Numbered from the stretch's first letter, positions 39,060-48,447 are shown. The stretch is 64,000 bases of DNA from Mycolicibacter engbaekii (GCF_002101585.1 NZ_LQOT01000041.1:62001-126000), one strand, 5' to 3'. Numbers and translations are program-made. Notes: generated from the letters alone by a model not told the origin.

Positions 39060-40772
39060 ATGACAGCAACCGTTCGCATCGGTAACTGTTCGGGGTTCTA
39101 CGGCGACCGCCATGCCGCCATGCACGAGATGCTCACCGGCGGTGAACTGGACTATCTCACCGGCGACTACCTGGCCGAACTCACCATGCTGATCCTGGGC
39201 CGCGACCGGATGAAGAACCCGCAGCGCGGCTACGCCAAGACCTTCTTGACCCAGCTCGAACAATGCCTGGGACTCGCCCACGATCGGGGCGTCCGCATCG
39301 TGACCAACGCCGGCGGGCTCAACCCGGCCGGCCTGGCCGACGCGGTGCGCGAACTGGCCCAGCGGCTGGGCGTCCCGGCCCGGGTCGCCCATGTCGAAGG
39401 CGACGACCTGCTGGACCGCGCCGCGGAACTGGGGTTGGGCGCTCCGCTGACGGCGAACGCCTACCTGGGGGCCTGGGGTATCGCCGAGTGCCTGGCCGGC
39501 GGCGCCGATGTGGTGATCACCGGCCGTGTCACCGACGCGTCGGTCATCGTCGGACCGGCCGCCGCCCACTTCGGGTGGAGCCGCACGGACTACGACCGGC
39601 TGGCCGGGGCCGTGGTGGCCGGCCACGTCATCGAGTGCGGCGTGCAGGCCAGCGGCGGAAACTACGCCTTCTTCACCGAGATCCCCACCGCCCAGATGCT
39701 GCACCCGGGGTTCCCGCTCGCCGAGATCAGCCCCGACGGGTCGTCGGTGATCACCAAGCATCCCGGCACCGGCGGGCTGGTCAGCGTCAACACCGTGACC
39801 GCGCAACTGCTCTACGAAGTCACCGGTGCCCGCTACGCCAACCCCGACGTCACCGTGCGCATGGACTCCGTCGAGCTGGCCGCCGACGGTCCGGACCGGG
39901 TGCGGATCTCCGGCGTGACCGGCGAGGCGCCGCCACCGACCTACAAGGTGTCGCTGAACTCGATCGGTGGGTTCCGCAACTCCACCAGCTTCGTGCTGAC
40001 CGGCCTGGACATCGAGGCCAAAGCCGACCTGGTGCGCACCCAGCTGGAGGCGGCCCTGACCGTCCGGCCGGCCGAGCTGGAGTGGACGTTGTCGCGCACC
40101 GACCATCCCGACGCCGACACCGAGGAGACCGCCAGTGCCCTGCTGCACTGTGTGGTGCGCGATCCCGACCCCGCCAAGGTGGGCCGCGCGTTCTCGGCTG
40201 CCGGGGTGGAGCTCGCCCTGGCCAGCTACCCCGGGTTCTGCGCCACTGCCCCGCCCGGCGACGGTCAGGTGTACGGGGTGTTCACGCCCGGCTATGTCGA
40301 CGCCGCGCAGGTGCCGCACGTCGCCGTGCACGCTGACGGCACCCGCGTCGACATCCCGGCCGCCTCGCAGAACGGCGAAGAGACGCGTGAACTGGCCCCC
40401 GTCGCCGAACCGGAGCTGCCCGAGCCGCTACCGGCCGGCCCGAGCCGGCGCGCCCCGTTGGGTTCGATCGCCGGCGCCCGCAGCGGCGACAAGGGCGGCT
40501 CGGCCAACGTGGGACTCTGGGTGCGCAGCGAGGAGCAGTGGCGCTGGCTGGCCCACACCATGACCGTGGAGAAACTGCGCGAACTGCTGCCCGAGACCGC
40601 GGCGCTGCCGGTCAGCCGCCACCTGCTGCCCAAGCTGCGGGCGGTGAACTTCATGATCGACGGCATCCTGGGGCAAGGAGTGGCCTACCAGGCCCGATTC
40701 GACCCGCAGGCCAAGGGGCTGGGCGAATGGTTGCGCAGCCGGCATCTGGAGATCCCCGAGCAGCTGCTCTGA
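39060..40772 (+). CDS. AtuA-like (acyclic terpene utilisation, DUF1446) protein
   Basis: 570 residues. The DUF1446 domain (about 5-440) starts RIGNCSGFYGDRHAA and contains TNAGGLNPAGLADAV and VITGRVTDASVIVGPAA; the AtuA-like C-terminal domain (about 470-570) starts ARSGDKGGSANVGLW. The family is named for AtuA of Pseudomonas, needed for citronellol/geraniol growth, whose exact reaction is not known. ATG at 39060 is the start after the operator-like palindrome. Heads the operon with fadE13-accD2-accA2-fadE12-echA7, as Rv0976c does in M. tuberculosis. Confidence 0.88.
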   Translation: MTATVRIGNCSGFYGDRHAAMHEMLTGGELDYLTGDYLAELTMLILGRDRMKNPQRGYAKTFLTQLEQCLGLAHDRGVRIVTNAGGLNPAGLADAVRELAQRLGVPARVAHVEGDDLLDRAAELGLGAPLTANAYLGAWGIAECLAGGADVVITGRVTDASVIVGPAAAHFGWSRTDYDRLAGAVVAGHVIECGVQASGGNYAFFTEIPTAQMLHPGFPLAEISPDGSSVITKHPGTGGLVSVNTVTAQLLYEVTGARYANPDVTVRMDSVELAADGPDRVRISGVTGEAPPPTYKVSLNSIGGFRNSTSFVLTGLDIEAKADLVRTQLEAALTVRPAELEWTLSRTDHPDADTEETASALLHCVVRDPDPAKVGRAFSAAGVELALASYPGFCATAPPGDGQVYGVFTPGYVDAAQVPHVAVHADGTRVDIPAASQNGEETRELAPVAEPELPEPLPAGPSRRAPLGSIAGARSGDKGGSANVGLWVRSEEQWRWLAHTMTVEKLRELLPETAALPVSRHLLPKLRAVNFMIDGILGQGVAYQARFDPQAKGLGEWLRSRHLEIPEQLL

Positions 40773-40783
40773 GAAGGGAACAT

Positions 40784-41932
40784 ATGAGTATCTGGACCAC
40801 CCCCGAGCGCCAGGCGCTGCGCGACACCGTGCGCGGATTCGTCGACCGGGAGATCCTGCCCAACGTCGAGGAGTGGGAACGCACCGGCGACCTGCCCCGC
40901 GAACTGCACCGCAAGGCCGCCGACATCGGCCTGCTGGGTGCGGGCTATCCCGAGGAAGTCGGCGGCAGCGGCGGCGACAGCGCCGACGCGCTGACCGTGT
41001 GCGAGGAGATGCACGCCGCCGGAGCCCCCGGCGGCGTGTTCGCCTCCCTGTTCACCTGCGGTATCGCGGTGCCGCACATGATCGCCTCGGGCGATGCCCG
41101 GCTGATCGAGGAGTACGTCCGCCCGACGCTGGCCGGCGAGAAGATCGGTTCGCTGGCCATCACCGAACCCGGCGGCGGTTCGGACGTCGGGCACCTGCGC
41201 ACCACGGCGCGGCGGGAGGGCGATCACTACGTGGTCAACGGCGCCAAAACCTTCATCACCTCCGCGGTGCGCGCCGACTACGTCGTCACCGCGGTGCGCA
41301 CCGGCGGACCGGGAGCGGGCGGCGTCTCGCTGCTGGTGGTCGAGCGGGGCACGCCCGGGTTCGAGGTGTCGCGCAAACTGGACAAGATGGGCTGGCGCTC
41401 CTCGGACACCGCCGAGCTGTCCTACGTCGACGCCCAGGTGCCGGCGGCGAACCTGGTCGGTGTCGAGAACACCGGCTTCGTCCAGATCGCCGGCGCCTTC
41501 GTCTCCGAGCGGGTGGCGCTGGCCGCACAGGCGTATGCCAGCGCACAGCGCTGCCTGGACCTGACCGTGGCCTGGTGCCGCGACCGGGAGACGTTCGGCC
41601 GGCCGCTGATCTCGCGGCAGGCCGTGCAGAACACCCTGGCCGAGATGGCCCGCCGTATCGATGTGGCCCGGGTCTACACCCGCCACGTGGTCGAGCGTCA
41701 GCTGGCCGGGGACTACAACCTGATCGCCGAGGTGTGCTTCGCCAAGAACACCGCGGTGGAGGCCGGTGAGTGGGTGGCCCACCAGGCGGTGCAGCTGTTC
41801 GGCGGGATGGGCTATATGGCCGAATCCGAGGTCGAGCGCCAGTACCGCGACATGCGGATCATTGGAATCGGTGGTGGAACTACCGAGATCCTGACCTCGC
41901 TGGCCGCCAAGACGCTTGGATATCAGGCATGA
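40784..41932 (+). CDS. fadE13: Acyl-CoA dehydrogenase FadE13
   Basis: 382 residues, standard ACAD fold: FAD/substrate segment ITEPGGGSDVGHL, SLLVVERGTPGFEV, and C-terminal LFGGMGYMAESEVERQYRDMRI. The common catalytic Glu in EGT is absent (IGGGTTEI), but Glu242 in VSERVALAA aligns with the helix-G base used by isovaleryl-CoA and long-chain dehydrogenases, which points to a branched substrate. ATG at 40784 with GAAGGGA upstream, 11 bp after the AtuA-like gene. Confidence 0.93.
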   Translation: MSIWTTPERQALRDTVRGFVDREILPNVEEWERTGDLPRELHRKAADIGLLGAGYPEEVGGSGGDSADALTVCEEMHAAGAPGGVFASLFTCGIAVPHMIASGDARLIEEYVRPTLAGEKIGSLAITEPGGGSDVGHLRTTARREGDHYVVNGAKTFITSAVRADYVVTAVRTGGPGAGGVSLLVVERGTPGFEVSRKLDKMGWRSSDTAELSYVDAQVPAANLVGVENTGFVQIAGAFVSERVALAAQAYASAQRCLDLTVAWCRDRETFGRPLISRQAVQNTLAEMARRIDVARVYTRHVVERQLAGDYNLIAEVCFAKNTAVEAGEWVAHQAVQLFGGMGYMAESEVERQYRDMRIIGIGGGTTEILTSLAAKTLGYQA

Positions 41933-42002
41933 TCACCGCTGCTGCGCACCGCCTCGCCGCGCGCCACCGCGCACGGCCGGGCGTCCTACGTCAGGCCCGG
42001 CT

Positions 42003-43598
42003 ATGACGGTTCTGACCTCCACCCTCGATCCGGCCTCACCCGCCTACGCCGAGGCCGCCTCGGCACTGACCGACAAGCTCGCCGAGCTCGATGCCGAACT
42101 GGCCAAGGCCCTGGCCGGGGGCGGCCCCAAATACGTCGAGCGCCACCACGCCCGCGGCAAGCTCACCGCGCGCGAGCGCATCGAGGCGCTGGTGGACCCC
42201 GACTCGCCCTTCCTGGAACTGTGTCCGCTGGCCGCCTGGGGCAGCGAGTTCCAGGTCGGCGCCAGTGTGGTGATCGGGATCGGCGCGGTCAGCGGCGTCG
42301 AGTGCATGATCGTCTCCAACGACGCGACGGTCAAAGGCGGCACGTCCAATCCGTGGACTCTGCGAAAAATCCTGCGGGCCAACCAGATCGCCCTGGAGAA
42401 CCGGCTCCCGCTGATCTCGCTGGTGGAATCCGGCGGAGCCGACCTGCCGACGCAGAAGGAAGTGTTCATTCCCGGCGGGCAGATGTTCCGCGACCTGACC
42501 CGCCTCTCGGCGGCCGGCATCCCGACCATCGCGCTGGTATTCGGCAACTCCACCGCCGGCGGCGCCTACGTGCCGGGCATGTCCGATCACGTGGTGATGA
42601 TCCGGGAACGCTCGAAGGTGTTCCTCGCCGGTCCCCCGCTGGTGAAGATGGCCACCGGCGAGGAGTCCGACGACGAGTCACTCGGTGGCGCCGAGATGCA
42701 TTCGCGCACCTCGGGACTGGGCGACTACCTCGCCAACGATGAGCTCGACGCGCTGCGGATCGGGCGGCGGATCGTGGCGCGGCTGAACTGGGTCAAGAAG
42801 GGCCCGAAGCCGGCCGCGGTGCTCGAACCCCGCTACGCCGCCGAGGAATTGATCGGCATCGTGCCCGCCGATCTGCGCATCCCCTTCGATCCGCGCGAAG
42901 TGATCGCCCGGATCGTCGACGACTCGGACTTCGACGAGTTCAAGGCGCTCTACGGTTCGTCGCTGGTCACCGGCTGGGCCCGCCTGCACGGCTACCCGGT
43001 GGGCATTCTGGCCAACGCCCGCGGTGTGCTGTTCAGCGAGGAGGCCCAGAAGGCCACCCAGTTCATCCAGTTGGCCAACCGCTCGAACACGCCACTGCTG
43101 TTCTTGCACAACACCACCGGGTACATGGTCGGCAAGGCCTACGAAGAGGGCGGCATGATCAAGCACGGCTCGATGATGATCAACGCCGTGTCCAACTCGA
43201 CGGTGCCGCACATCTCGCTGCTGATCGGCGCTTCCTACGGCGCCGGGCACTACGGCATGTGCGGGCGGGCCTACGATCCGCGTTTCCTGTTCGCCTGGCC
43301 GAGCGCCAAGGCCGCGGTGATGGGCGGGACGCAGCTCGCCGGCGTCATCTCGATCGTCAGCCGCGCCGCCGCCGAGGCCCGCGGCCAGCAGGTGGACGAG
43401 GCCGCCGACGCCGCGCTGCGCGCCGCGATCGAAGCACAGATCGAGGCCGAGTCGCTGCCGACCTTCCTGTCCGGACGGCTCTACGACGACGGGGTGATCG
43501 ACCCCCGCGACACCCGGACCGTTCTGGGAATGTGTTTGTCCGCCATCGCCAATGGCCCGGTCGAGGGGACGTCGAACTTCGGCGTCTTCCGGATGTGA
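42003..43598 (+). CDS. accD2: Acyl-CoA carboxylase beta (carboxyltransferase) subunit AccD2
   Basis: 531 residues with two crotonase-like carboxyltransferase halves: ARGKLTARERIEALVDPDSPF, VESGGADLPTQKE, GNSTAGGAYVPGMSD and, in the C-half, LIGASYGAGHYGMCGRAYDPRF. It is closest in type to methylcrotonyl-/geranyl-CoA carboxyltransferases rather than to AccD4-6. ATG at 42003, 70 bp after fadE13; an alternative start inside that gap is possible. Works with AccA2. Confidence 0.93.
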   Translation: MTVLTSTLDPASPAYAEAASALTDKLAELDAELAKALAGGGPKYVERHHARGKLTARERIEALVDPDSPFLELCPLAAWGSEFQVGASVVIGIGAVSGVECMIVSNDATVKGGTSNPWTLRKILRANQIALENRLPLISLVESGGADLPTQKEVFIPGGQMFRDLTRLSAAGIPTIALVFGNSTAGGAYVPGMSDHVVMIRERSKVFLAGPPLVKMATGEESDDESLGGAEMHSRTSGLGDYLANDELDALRIGRRIVARLNWVKKGPKPAAVLEPRYAAEELIGIVPADLRIPFDPREVIARIVDDSDFDEFKALYGSSLVTGWARLHGYPVGILANARGVLFSEEAQKATQFIQLANRSNTPLLFLHNTTGYMVGKAYEEGGMIKHGSMMINAVSNSTVPHISLLIGASYGAGHYGMCGRAYDPRFLFAWPSAKAAVMGGTQLAGVISIVSRAAAEARGQQVDEAADAALRAAIEAQIEAESLPTFLSGRLYDDGVIDPRDTRTVLGMCLSAIANGPVEGTSNFGVFRM

Positions 43599-43606
43599 GG
43601 ACTCGG

Positions 43607-45601
43607 ATGATCAGCACTGTTCTGGTGGCCAATCGCGGCGAGATCGCCCGCCGGGTGTTCGCCACGTGCCGCCGGCTGGGCCTGGGCACGGTCGCGGTCT
43701 ACACCGACCCCGACGCGGGCATGCCACACGTGGCCGAAGCCGACGCCCGGGTGCGCCTGCCGGAGACCACCAGCTACCTGTCCGCCGAGGCGATCATCGG
43801 CGCTGCCCGGGCCTCGGGCGCCGACGCCATCCATCCCGGTTACGGATTCCTCTCGGAGAACGCCGAGTTCGCCGCAGCGGTCGAAGCGGCCGGGCTGACC
43901 TGGATCGGGCCGCCGGTCACCGCGGTCACCTCCATGGGCTCCAAGATCGAGGCGAAGAAGATGATGGCCGCCGCCGGCGTGCCGGTCCTCGAAGAGCTCG
44001 ACCCCGCCACGGTCACCGCCGAGCAGCTGCCCGTGCTGGTGAAAGCCTCGGCGGGCGGCGGCGGCCGCGGCATGCGGGTGGTCGGCGACTTGTCGGCGCT
44101 CGCCGCCGAAGTGGCCGCGGCCCAGCGGGAAGCCGCCTCGGCGTTCGGCGACCCGACGGTGTTCTGCGAACGCTATCTGCCGACCGGGCATCACATCGAG
44201 GTCCAGGTGATGGCCGATGCCTACGGCACGGTGTGGGCGGTGGGCGAGCGGGAATGCTCGATTCAGCGCCGCCACCAGAAGGTCATCGAGGAGGCGCCGT
44301 CGCCGTTGGTGGAGCGCACACCCGGGATGCGCACCAGGCTGTTCGAGGCCGCCCGGCTGGCGGCGAGCGCGATCGGCTACACCGGCGCCGGCACAGTGGA
44401 GTTCCTGGCCGATGAGCACGGCGAGTTCTACTTCCTGGAGATGAACACCCGGCTGCAGGTGGAGCATCCGGTCACCGAGGAGACCACCGGCGTCGACCTC
44501 GTCGAGCTGCAGATCGCGGTGGCCGACGGGGCCCGGCTCGACCCCGCGCCGCCGCCCGCACAGGGACATTCCATCGAGGCGCGCCTGTATGCCGAGGACC
44601 CCGCGCAGGGCTGGCAGCCGCAGGCCGGGACGGTGCACGCCCTGGAGGTCGCCGGGGTTGGCGCACAGTTCGAGTCGTTGTCCCGGCGGACCGGTGTGCG
44701 GCTGGACTCCGGCATCGTCGACGGCTCGACGGTCTCCATTCACTACGACCCGATGCTGGCCAAGGTGATCAGCTACGCCCCGACGCGCCGTCAGGCGGCC
44801 GCCGTGCTCGCCGGGTCGCTGGCACGCACCCGCCTGCACGGCCTGCGCACCAACCGGGACCTGCTGGTCAACGTGTTGCGCCATCCGGCGTTCCTCGACG
44901 GCGCCACCGACACCGCGTTCTTCGACACCCACGGGCTGACGGAGTTGTCCGCGCCGCTGGCCGACGCCGCCACGGTGCGCGCCAGCGCGATCGCCGCGGC
45001 GCTGGCCGACGCGGCCCACAATCGAGCCACCGCCGAGGCGTTCGGCTCCCTGCCCAGCGGTTGGCGCAACCTGGCGTCGGCATTCCAGTCCAAGGGCTAC
45101 ACCGACGACTCCGGCACCGAACACCGGATCGAATACCGCTTCACCCGCACCGGGGTGATCGTCGACGACGGCCTCACCGTGGTGTCGGCCACCCCGGACG
45201 AGGTGGTTCTGGCCGATCCGGCGGGGGTCGCGCGCACCTTCGCCGTCGCCCGGTACGGCTCGGACATCTACGTCGACTCCCCGGCCGGGGCGGTGCACCT
45301 GGTGGCGCTGCCCCGTTTCCCCGATCCCGAGTCGGCGGTCGCCCAGGGATCACTGCTGGCACCCATGCCCGGCAGTGTGATCCGGCTGGGCGCCGCCGCC
45401 GGAGACGAGGTGACCGCGGGACAGCCGCTGATCTGGCTGGAGGCGATGAAGATGGAACACACCATCAGCGCACCCTCCGACGGTGTGCTCACGCAGCTCA
45501 ACGTCCAACCCGGTGACCAGGTGGAGGTCGGCGCCGTGCTGGCCCGTGTCGAAGCGCCGGAAACACGTCTTGAAACATCAGCAGAAGGAGATGCCCCATG
45601 A
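43607..45601 (+). CDS. accA2: Acyl-CoA carboxylase alpha subunit AccA2 (biotin carboxylase + BCCP)
   Basis: 664 residues: biotin carboxylase domain (about 1-445) with ATP-grasp loop KASAGGGGRGMRVV, EMNTRLQVEHPVTE, and a C-terminal biotin carrier domain whose biotinylation site is EAMKM with Lys615. A region of about 130 residues between them is the BT linker. ATG at 43607 is 8 bp after accD2, with GAGGA upstream. Its stop overlaps fadE12 (ATGA). Confidence 0.94.
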   Translation: MISTVLVANRGEIARRVFATCRRLGLGTVAVYTDPDAGMPHVAEADARVRLPETTSYLSAEAIIGAARASGADAIHPGYGFLSENAEFAAAVEAAGLTWIGPPVTAVTSMGSKIEAKKMMAAAGVPVLEELDPATVTAEQLPVLVKASAGGGGRGMRVVGDLSALAAEVAAAQREAASAFGDPTVFCERYLPTGHHIEVQVMADAYGTVWAVGERECSIQRRHQKVIEEAPSPLVERTPGMRTRLFEAARLAASAIGYTGAGTVEFLADEHGEFYFLEMNTRLQVEHPVTEETTGVDLVELQIAVADGARLDPAPPPAQGHSIEARLYAEDPAQGWQPQAGTVHALEVAGVGAQFESLSRRTGVRLDSGIVDGSTVSIHYDPMLAKVISYAPTRRQAAAVLAGSLARTRLHGLRTNRDLLVNVLRHPAFLDGATDTAFFDTHGLTELSAPLADAATVRASAIAAALADAAHNRATAEAFGSLPSGWRNLASAFQSKGYTDDSGTEHRIEYRFTRTGVIVDDGLTVVSATPDEVVLADPAGVARTFAVARYGSDIYVDSPAGAVHLVALPRFPDPESAVAQGSLLAPMPGSVIRLGAAAGDEVTAGQPLIWLEAMKMEHTISAPSDGVLTQLNVQPGDQVEVGAVLARVEAPETRLETSAEGDAP

Positions 45602-46764
45602 GCGACACCAGCTTCATCGAGAGCGACGAACGGCGCGCGCTGCGCGAGGCGGTCGCCGCGATGGCCCGCAACTACGGCCAGGACTACTACCTGGAGAAGG
45701 CCCGCGCCGGCCAGCACACCGACGAACTGTGGAGTGAGGCGGGCAAGCTCGGCTTCATCGGCGTCAACCTGCCCGAGGAGTACGGCGGCGGCGGTGCCGG
45801 CATGTACGAGCTGTCGCTGGTCATGGAGGAGATGTCGGCCAATGGCTGCGCACTGCTGATGATGGTGGTCTCCCCGGCCATCAACGGCACCATCATCTCC
45901 AAGTTCGGCACCGACGAGCAGAAGAAGCGCTGGATCCCCGGCATCGCCGACGGCTCGCTGACCATGGCCTTCGCCATCACCGAACCCGACGCCGGCTCGA
46001 ACTCGCACAAGATCACCACGACCGCGCGCCGCGACGGCTCCGACTGGATCATCAAAGGGCAGAAGACCTTCATCTCGGGCATCGACCAGGCGCAGGCCGT
46101 GCTGGTCGTCGGCCGCAGCGAAGACGCCAAGACCGGCAATCTGCGGCCCGCACTGTTCGTGATCCCCACCGACACCCCCGGTTTGAGCTGGACTCCCATC
46201 GAGATGGAGCTGATCAGCCCCGAGCGCCAGTTCCAGGTGTTCCTCGACGACGTCCGGCTGCCCGCCGATGCGCTGGTGGGCTCCGAGGACGCCGCCATCG
46301 CGCAGCTGTTCGCGGGCCTGAACCCGGAGCGCATCATGGGTGCGGCCAGCGCGGTCGGCATGGGCCGCTTCGCGATCGGCAAGGCCGTCGACTACGTCAC
46401 CACGCGCCAGGTGTGGAAGACCCCGATCGGCGCCCACCAGGGGCTGTCGCACCCGCTGGCTGCGAACCACATCGAGATCCAGCTGGCCAAGCTGATGATG
46501 CAGAAGGCGGCGACGCTGTATGACGCCGGCGACGACTTCGGCGCAGCGGAGGCGGCCAACATGGCCAAGTACGCTGCCGGCGAGGCGTCGACGCGGGCGG
46601 TCGACCAGGCCGTGCAGTCCCTGGGCGGCAACGGCCTGACCAAGGAGTACGGCATCGCCGCGGCGGTCACCGCGTCCCGGCTGGCCCGCATCGCGCCGGT
46701 GAGCCGCGAGATGATCCTCAACTTCGTCGCGCAGACGTCGCTGGGCCTGCCCCGGTCGTACTGA
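45598..46764 (+). CDS. fadE12: Acyl-CoA dehydrogenase FadE12
   Basis: 388 residues: AFAITEPDAGSNSHKITTTA, FISGIDQAQAVLVVGR, and the helix-G NPERIMGAASAVGMG with likely catalytic Glu244. The end reads IAPVSREMILNFVAQTSLGLPRSY; again no EGT glutamate, as in FadE13. Two helix-G-type dehydrogenases in one operon suggest successive oxidation of branched acyl-CoA intermediates. Overlaps accA2 by 4 bp and echA7 by 1 bp. Confidence 0.93.
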   Translation: MSDTSFIESDERRALREAVAAMARNYGQDYYLEKARAGQHTDELWSEAGKLGFIGVNLPEEYGGGGAGMYELSLVMEEMSANGCALLMMVVSPAINGTIISKFGTDEQKKRWIPGIADGSLTMAFAITEPDAGSNSHKITTTARRDGSDWIIKGQKTFISGIDQAQAVLVVGRSEDAKTGNLRPALFVIPTDTPGLSWTPIEMELISPERQFQVFLDDVRLPADALVGSEDAAIAQLFAGLNPERIMGAASAVGMGRFAIGKAVDYVTTRQVWKTPIGAHQGLSHPLAANHIEIQLAKLMMQKAATLYDAGDDFGAAEAANMAKYAAGEASTRAVDQAVQSLGGNGLTKEYGIAAAVTASRLARIAPVSREMILNFVAQTSLGLPRSY

Positions 46765-47666
46765 TGGACACCCTGGTTACCTACGCGGGGCCGGAAGACA
46801 CCGGCGACGGGTCGGCCCGTCTGACCCTGGACTCGCCGCACAACCGCAACGCGCTGTCATCGACGTTGGTCGCCCAGCTGCACGCGGGGCTGCGCGATGC
46901 CGCGGCGGATCCGAACGTGCGGGTGGTGGTGCTGGGCCACACCGGTAAGACCTTCTGTGCGGGAGCGGATCTGAGCGAGGCCGCCGGCGGCGATCCCGGC
47001 GGTTCAGCGAGCCTCGACGGAGGAGAGGGGAAGCTGGAACCGCCGCGTGGGCCCGGCGGTTCAGCGAGCCTCGACGGAGGAGAGGGGAAGCTGGAACCGC
47101 CGCGTGGACCCGGCGATCTGGCTGCGGATCGGGCCCGCGAGATGGCGGCGCTGCTGCGCGCGATCGTCGAGTCGCCGCGACCGGTGATCGCGGCGGTGAA
47201 CGGGCACGTGCGGGCCGGCGGCATGGGCCTGGTCGGTGCCTGCGACCTCGCCGTCGCCGGTCCGGCCAGCACGTTCGCCCTGACCGAGGCCCGGATCGGG
47301 GTGGCGCCGTCGATCATCTCGCTGACCCTGCTGCCCAAGCTGGCGCCCCGGGCGGCTGCCCGCTACTACCTGACCGGCGAGAAGTTCGACGCCGCCGAAG
47401 CCGCGGCGATCGGACTGATCACCGTGGCCGTGGAGGACCCGGACGGGGTCGATGCCGCCGTCGCGGACCTGGTCGCCAACCTGCGGCTCGGGTCCCCGCA
47501 GGGCCTGGCGGCGTCCAAGGCGCTGACCACCGCAGCGGTGCTGGCCGGTTTCGACCGGGATGCGGAGCCGCTGAGCGTGGCCTCGGCCCGGTTGTTCGTC
47601 TCCGACGAGGCGCAGGAGGGGATGCTGGCGTTTCTGCAGAAGCGCCCGCCCCGCTGGGCCGGCTAG
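46764..47666 (+). CDS. echA7: Enoyl-CoA hydratase EchA7 with in-frame tandem insertion
   Basis: 300-residue crotonase: SPHNRNALSSTLVAQL, oxyanion loop FCAGADLSEA (about 66-75), GHVRAGGMGLVGACDLAVA and TEARIGVAPSIISLTLLPKL. Just after the oxyanion-loop strand, residues 78-115 are two copies of the 19-residue PGGSASLDGGEGKLEPPRG, coded by a 57-bp tandem repeat. The M. tuberculosis protein, as I recall it, has only a short loop there, which accounts for the extra length. The core fold should tolerate it because the site is a surface loop. Last gene of the operon. Confidence 0.93.
   Translation: MDTLVTYAGPEDTGDGSARLTLDSPHNRNALSSTLVAQLHAGLRDAAADPNVRVVVLGHTGKTFCAGADLSEAAGGDPGGSASLDGGEGKLEPPRGPGGSASLDGGEGKLEPPRGPGDLAADRAREMAALLRAIVESPRPVIAAVNGHVRAGGMGLVGACDLAVAGPASTFALTEARIGVAPSIISLTLLPKLAPRAAARYYLTGEKFDAAEAAAIGLITVAVEDPDGVDAAVADLVANLRLGSPQGLAASKALTTAAVLAGFDRDAEPLSVASARLFVSDEAQEGMLAFLQKRPPRWAG
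46995..47108 (+). repeat. Two 57-bp hairpin-forming tandem repeats inside echA7
   Basis: Units at 46995-47051 and 47052-47108 differ at one base; a 7-bp third start follows. Each contains arms CGGCGGTTCAGC and GCTGGAACCGCCG (46997-47008 and 47033-47045 in unit 1) that pair with one bulge, and an inner CCTC-GACG-GAGG hairpin. A protein-coding palindromic repeat element, duplicated in frame, is the likely nature. Confidence 0.9.
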
Positions 47667-47723
47667 CACGGTTTGACCGACCCCGCTTGCGGCCGCTGCG
47701 GTTCGTCGTAGGCTTTATAGGCG

Positions 47724-48323
47724 ATGAAAAATTCAACCCGGCGCGGCGACGACACCGACGGCACCCCGTCGCGCGCCGCTGACACCGACCGGATCCAGCT
47801 GGCGCAGGTGCTCGGCGAGGCCGTCGCGCAGGGCCAACTGCCGATGAGCGAATACGAGGCCCGGCTCGCCAAGGCGTACGCGGCGCAGACCTACGACGAG
47901 CTTGACGGCCTACGCGCCGACCTGCCGGGCTCCTCGGTGTGCCCGCACCGCGGCGGTGACTGCAAACCCGCTCCCTCCACGCTGCTGCTGGGAATCTTGA
48001 GTTCCTTCGAACGGCGCGGCCGGTGGAACGTGCCCAAGCGGCTGACCACCTTCTCGCTGTGGGGCGGCGGGGTCATCGACCTGCGCTACGCCGACTTCAC
48101 CTCGCCGGAAGTCGAGATCAACGCCTACTCCATCATGGGCGGGCAGACCATCCTGCTGCCGCCCGAGGTCAACGTCGACATCCACGGGTATGGGGTGATG
48201 GGCGGTTTCGACCAGCGCGTCGAGGGCACCGGCAGCCCCGGCGCCCCGCGGGTCAAGGTTCGCGGGTTCTCCCTGTGGGGCGGCGTCGGCATCCGGCGCA
48301 AGAACCGCAAGCCGCGCGGCTGA
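47724..48323 (+). CDS. DUF1707 / LiaF-like protein
   Basis: 199 residues (Rv0966c-type). The N-terminal DUF1707 domain (RAADTDRIQLAQVLGEAVAQGQLPMSEYEARLAKAY, about 17-52) precedes a LiaF/DUF2154-like beta domain (about 95-190) with the repeated VIDLRYADF, AYSIMGGQTILLP and GYGVMGGFDQ pattern. A His/Cys segment SSVCPHRGGDC lies between. Such proteins are linked to cell-wall stress sensing in Gram-positives. In M. tuberculosis the csoR/ctpV copper genes separate this gene from echA7; they are absent here. Confidence 0.88.
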   Translation: MKNSTRRGDDTDGTPSRAADTDRIQLAQVLGEAVAQGQLPMSEYEARLAKAYAAQTYDELDGLRADLPGSSVCPHRGGDCKPAPSTLLLGILSSFERRGRWNVPKRLTTFSLWGGGVIDLRYADFTSPEVEINAYSIMGGQTILLPPEVNVDIHGYGVMGGFDQRVEGTGSPGAPRVKVRGFSLWGGVGIRRKNRKPRG

Positions 48324-48406
48324 CGTCCCAGCGCAGCCGCCGCGGGCCCAGCGGCCGGTGCGGGCATACTTCGACATCCGCGCCGCAACAGGCGCACACT
48401 TTCACT

Positions 48407-48445
48407 ATGCAAGCACGTGACGTCACCGCTGCGCTGATTGCCTGA
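48407..48445 (+). CDS. 12-codon upstream reading frame before the ATP-grasp gene
   Basis: ATG at 48407 opens the peptide MQARDVTAALIA and its stop lies 2 bp before the GTG start of the ATP-grasp gene. It contains the palindrome GTGACGTCAC (48417-48426) within it. No strong ribosome-binding site is seen, so it may be chance; if translated it could couple initiation at the downstream GTG. Confidence 0.25.
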   Translation: MQARDVTAALIA

Positions 48446-48447
48446 TC

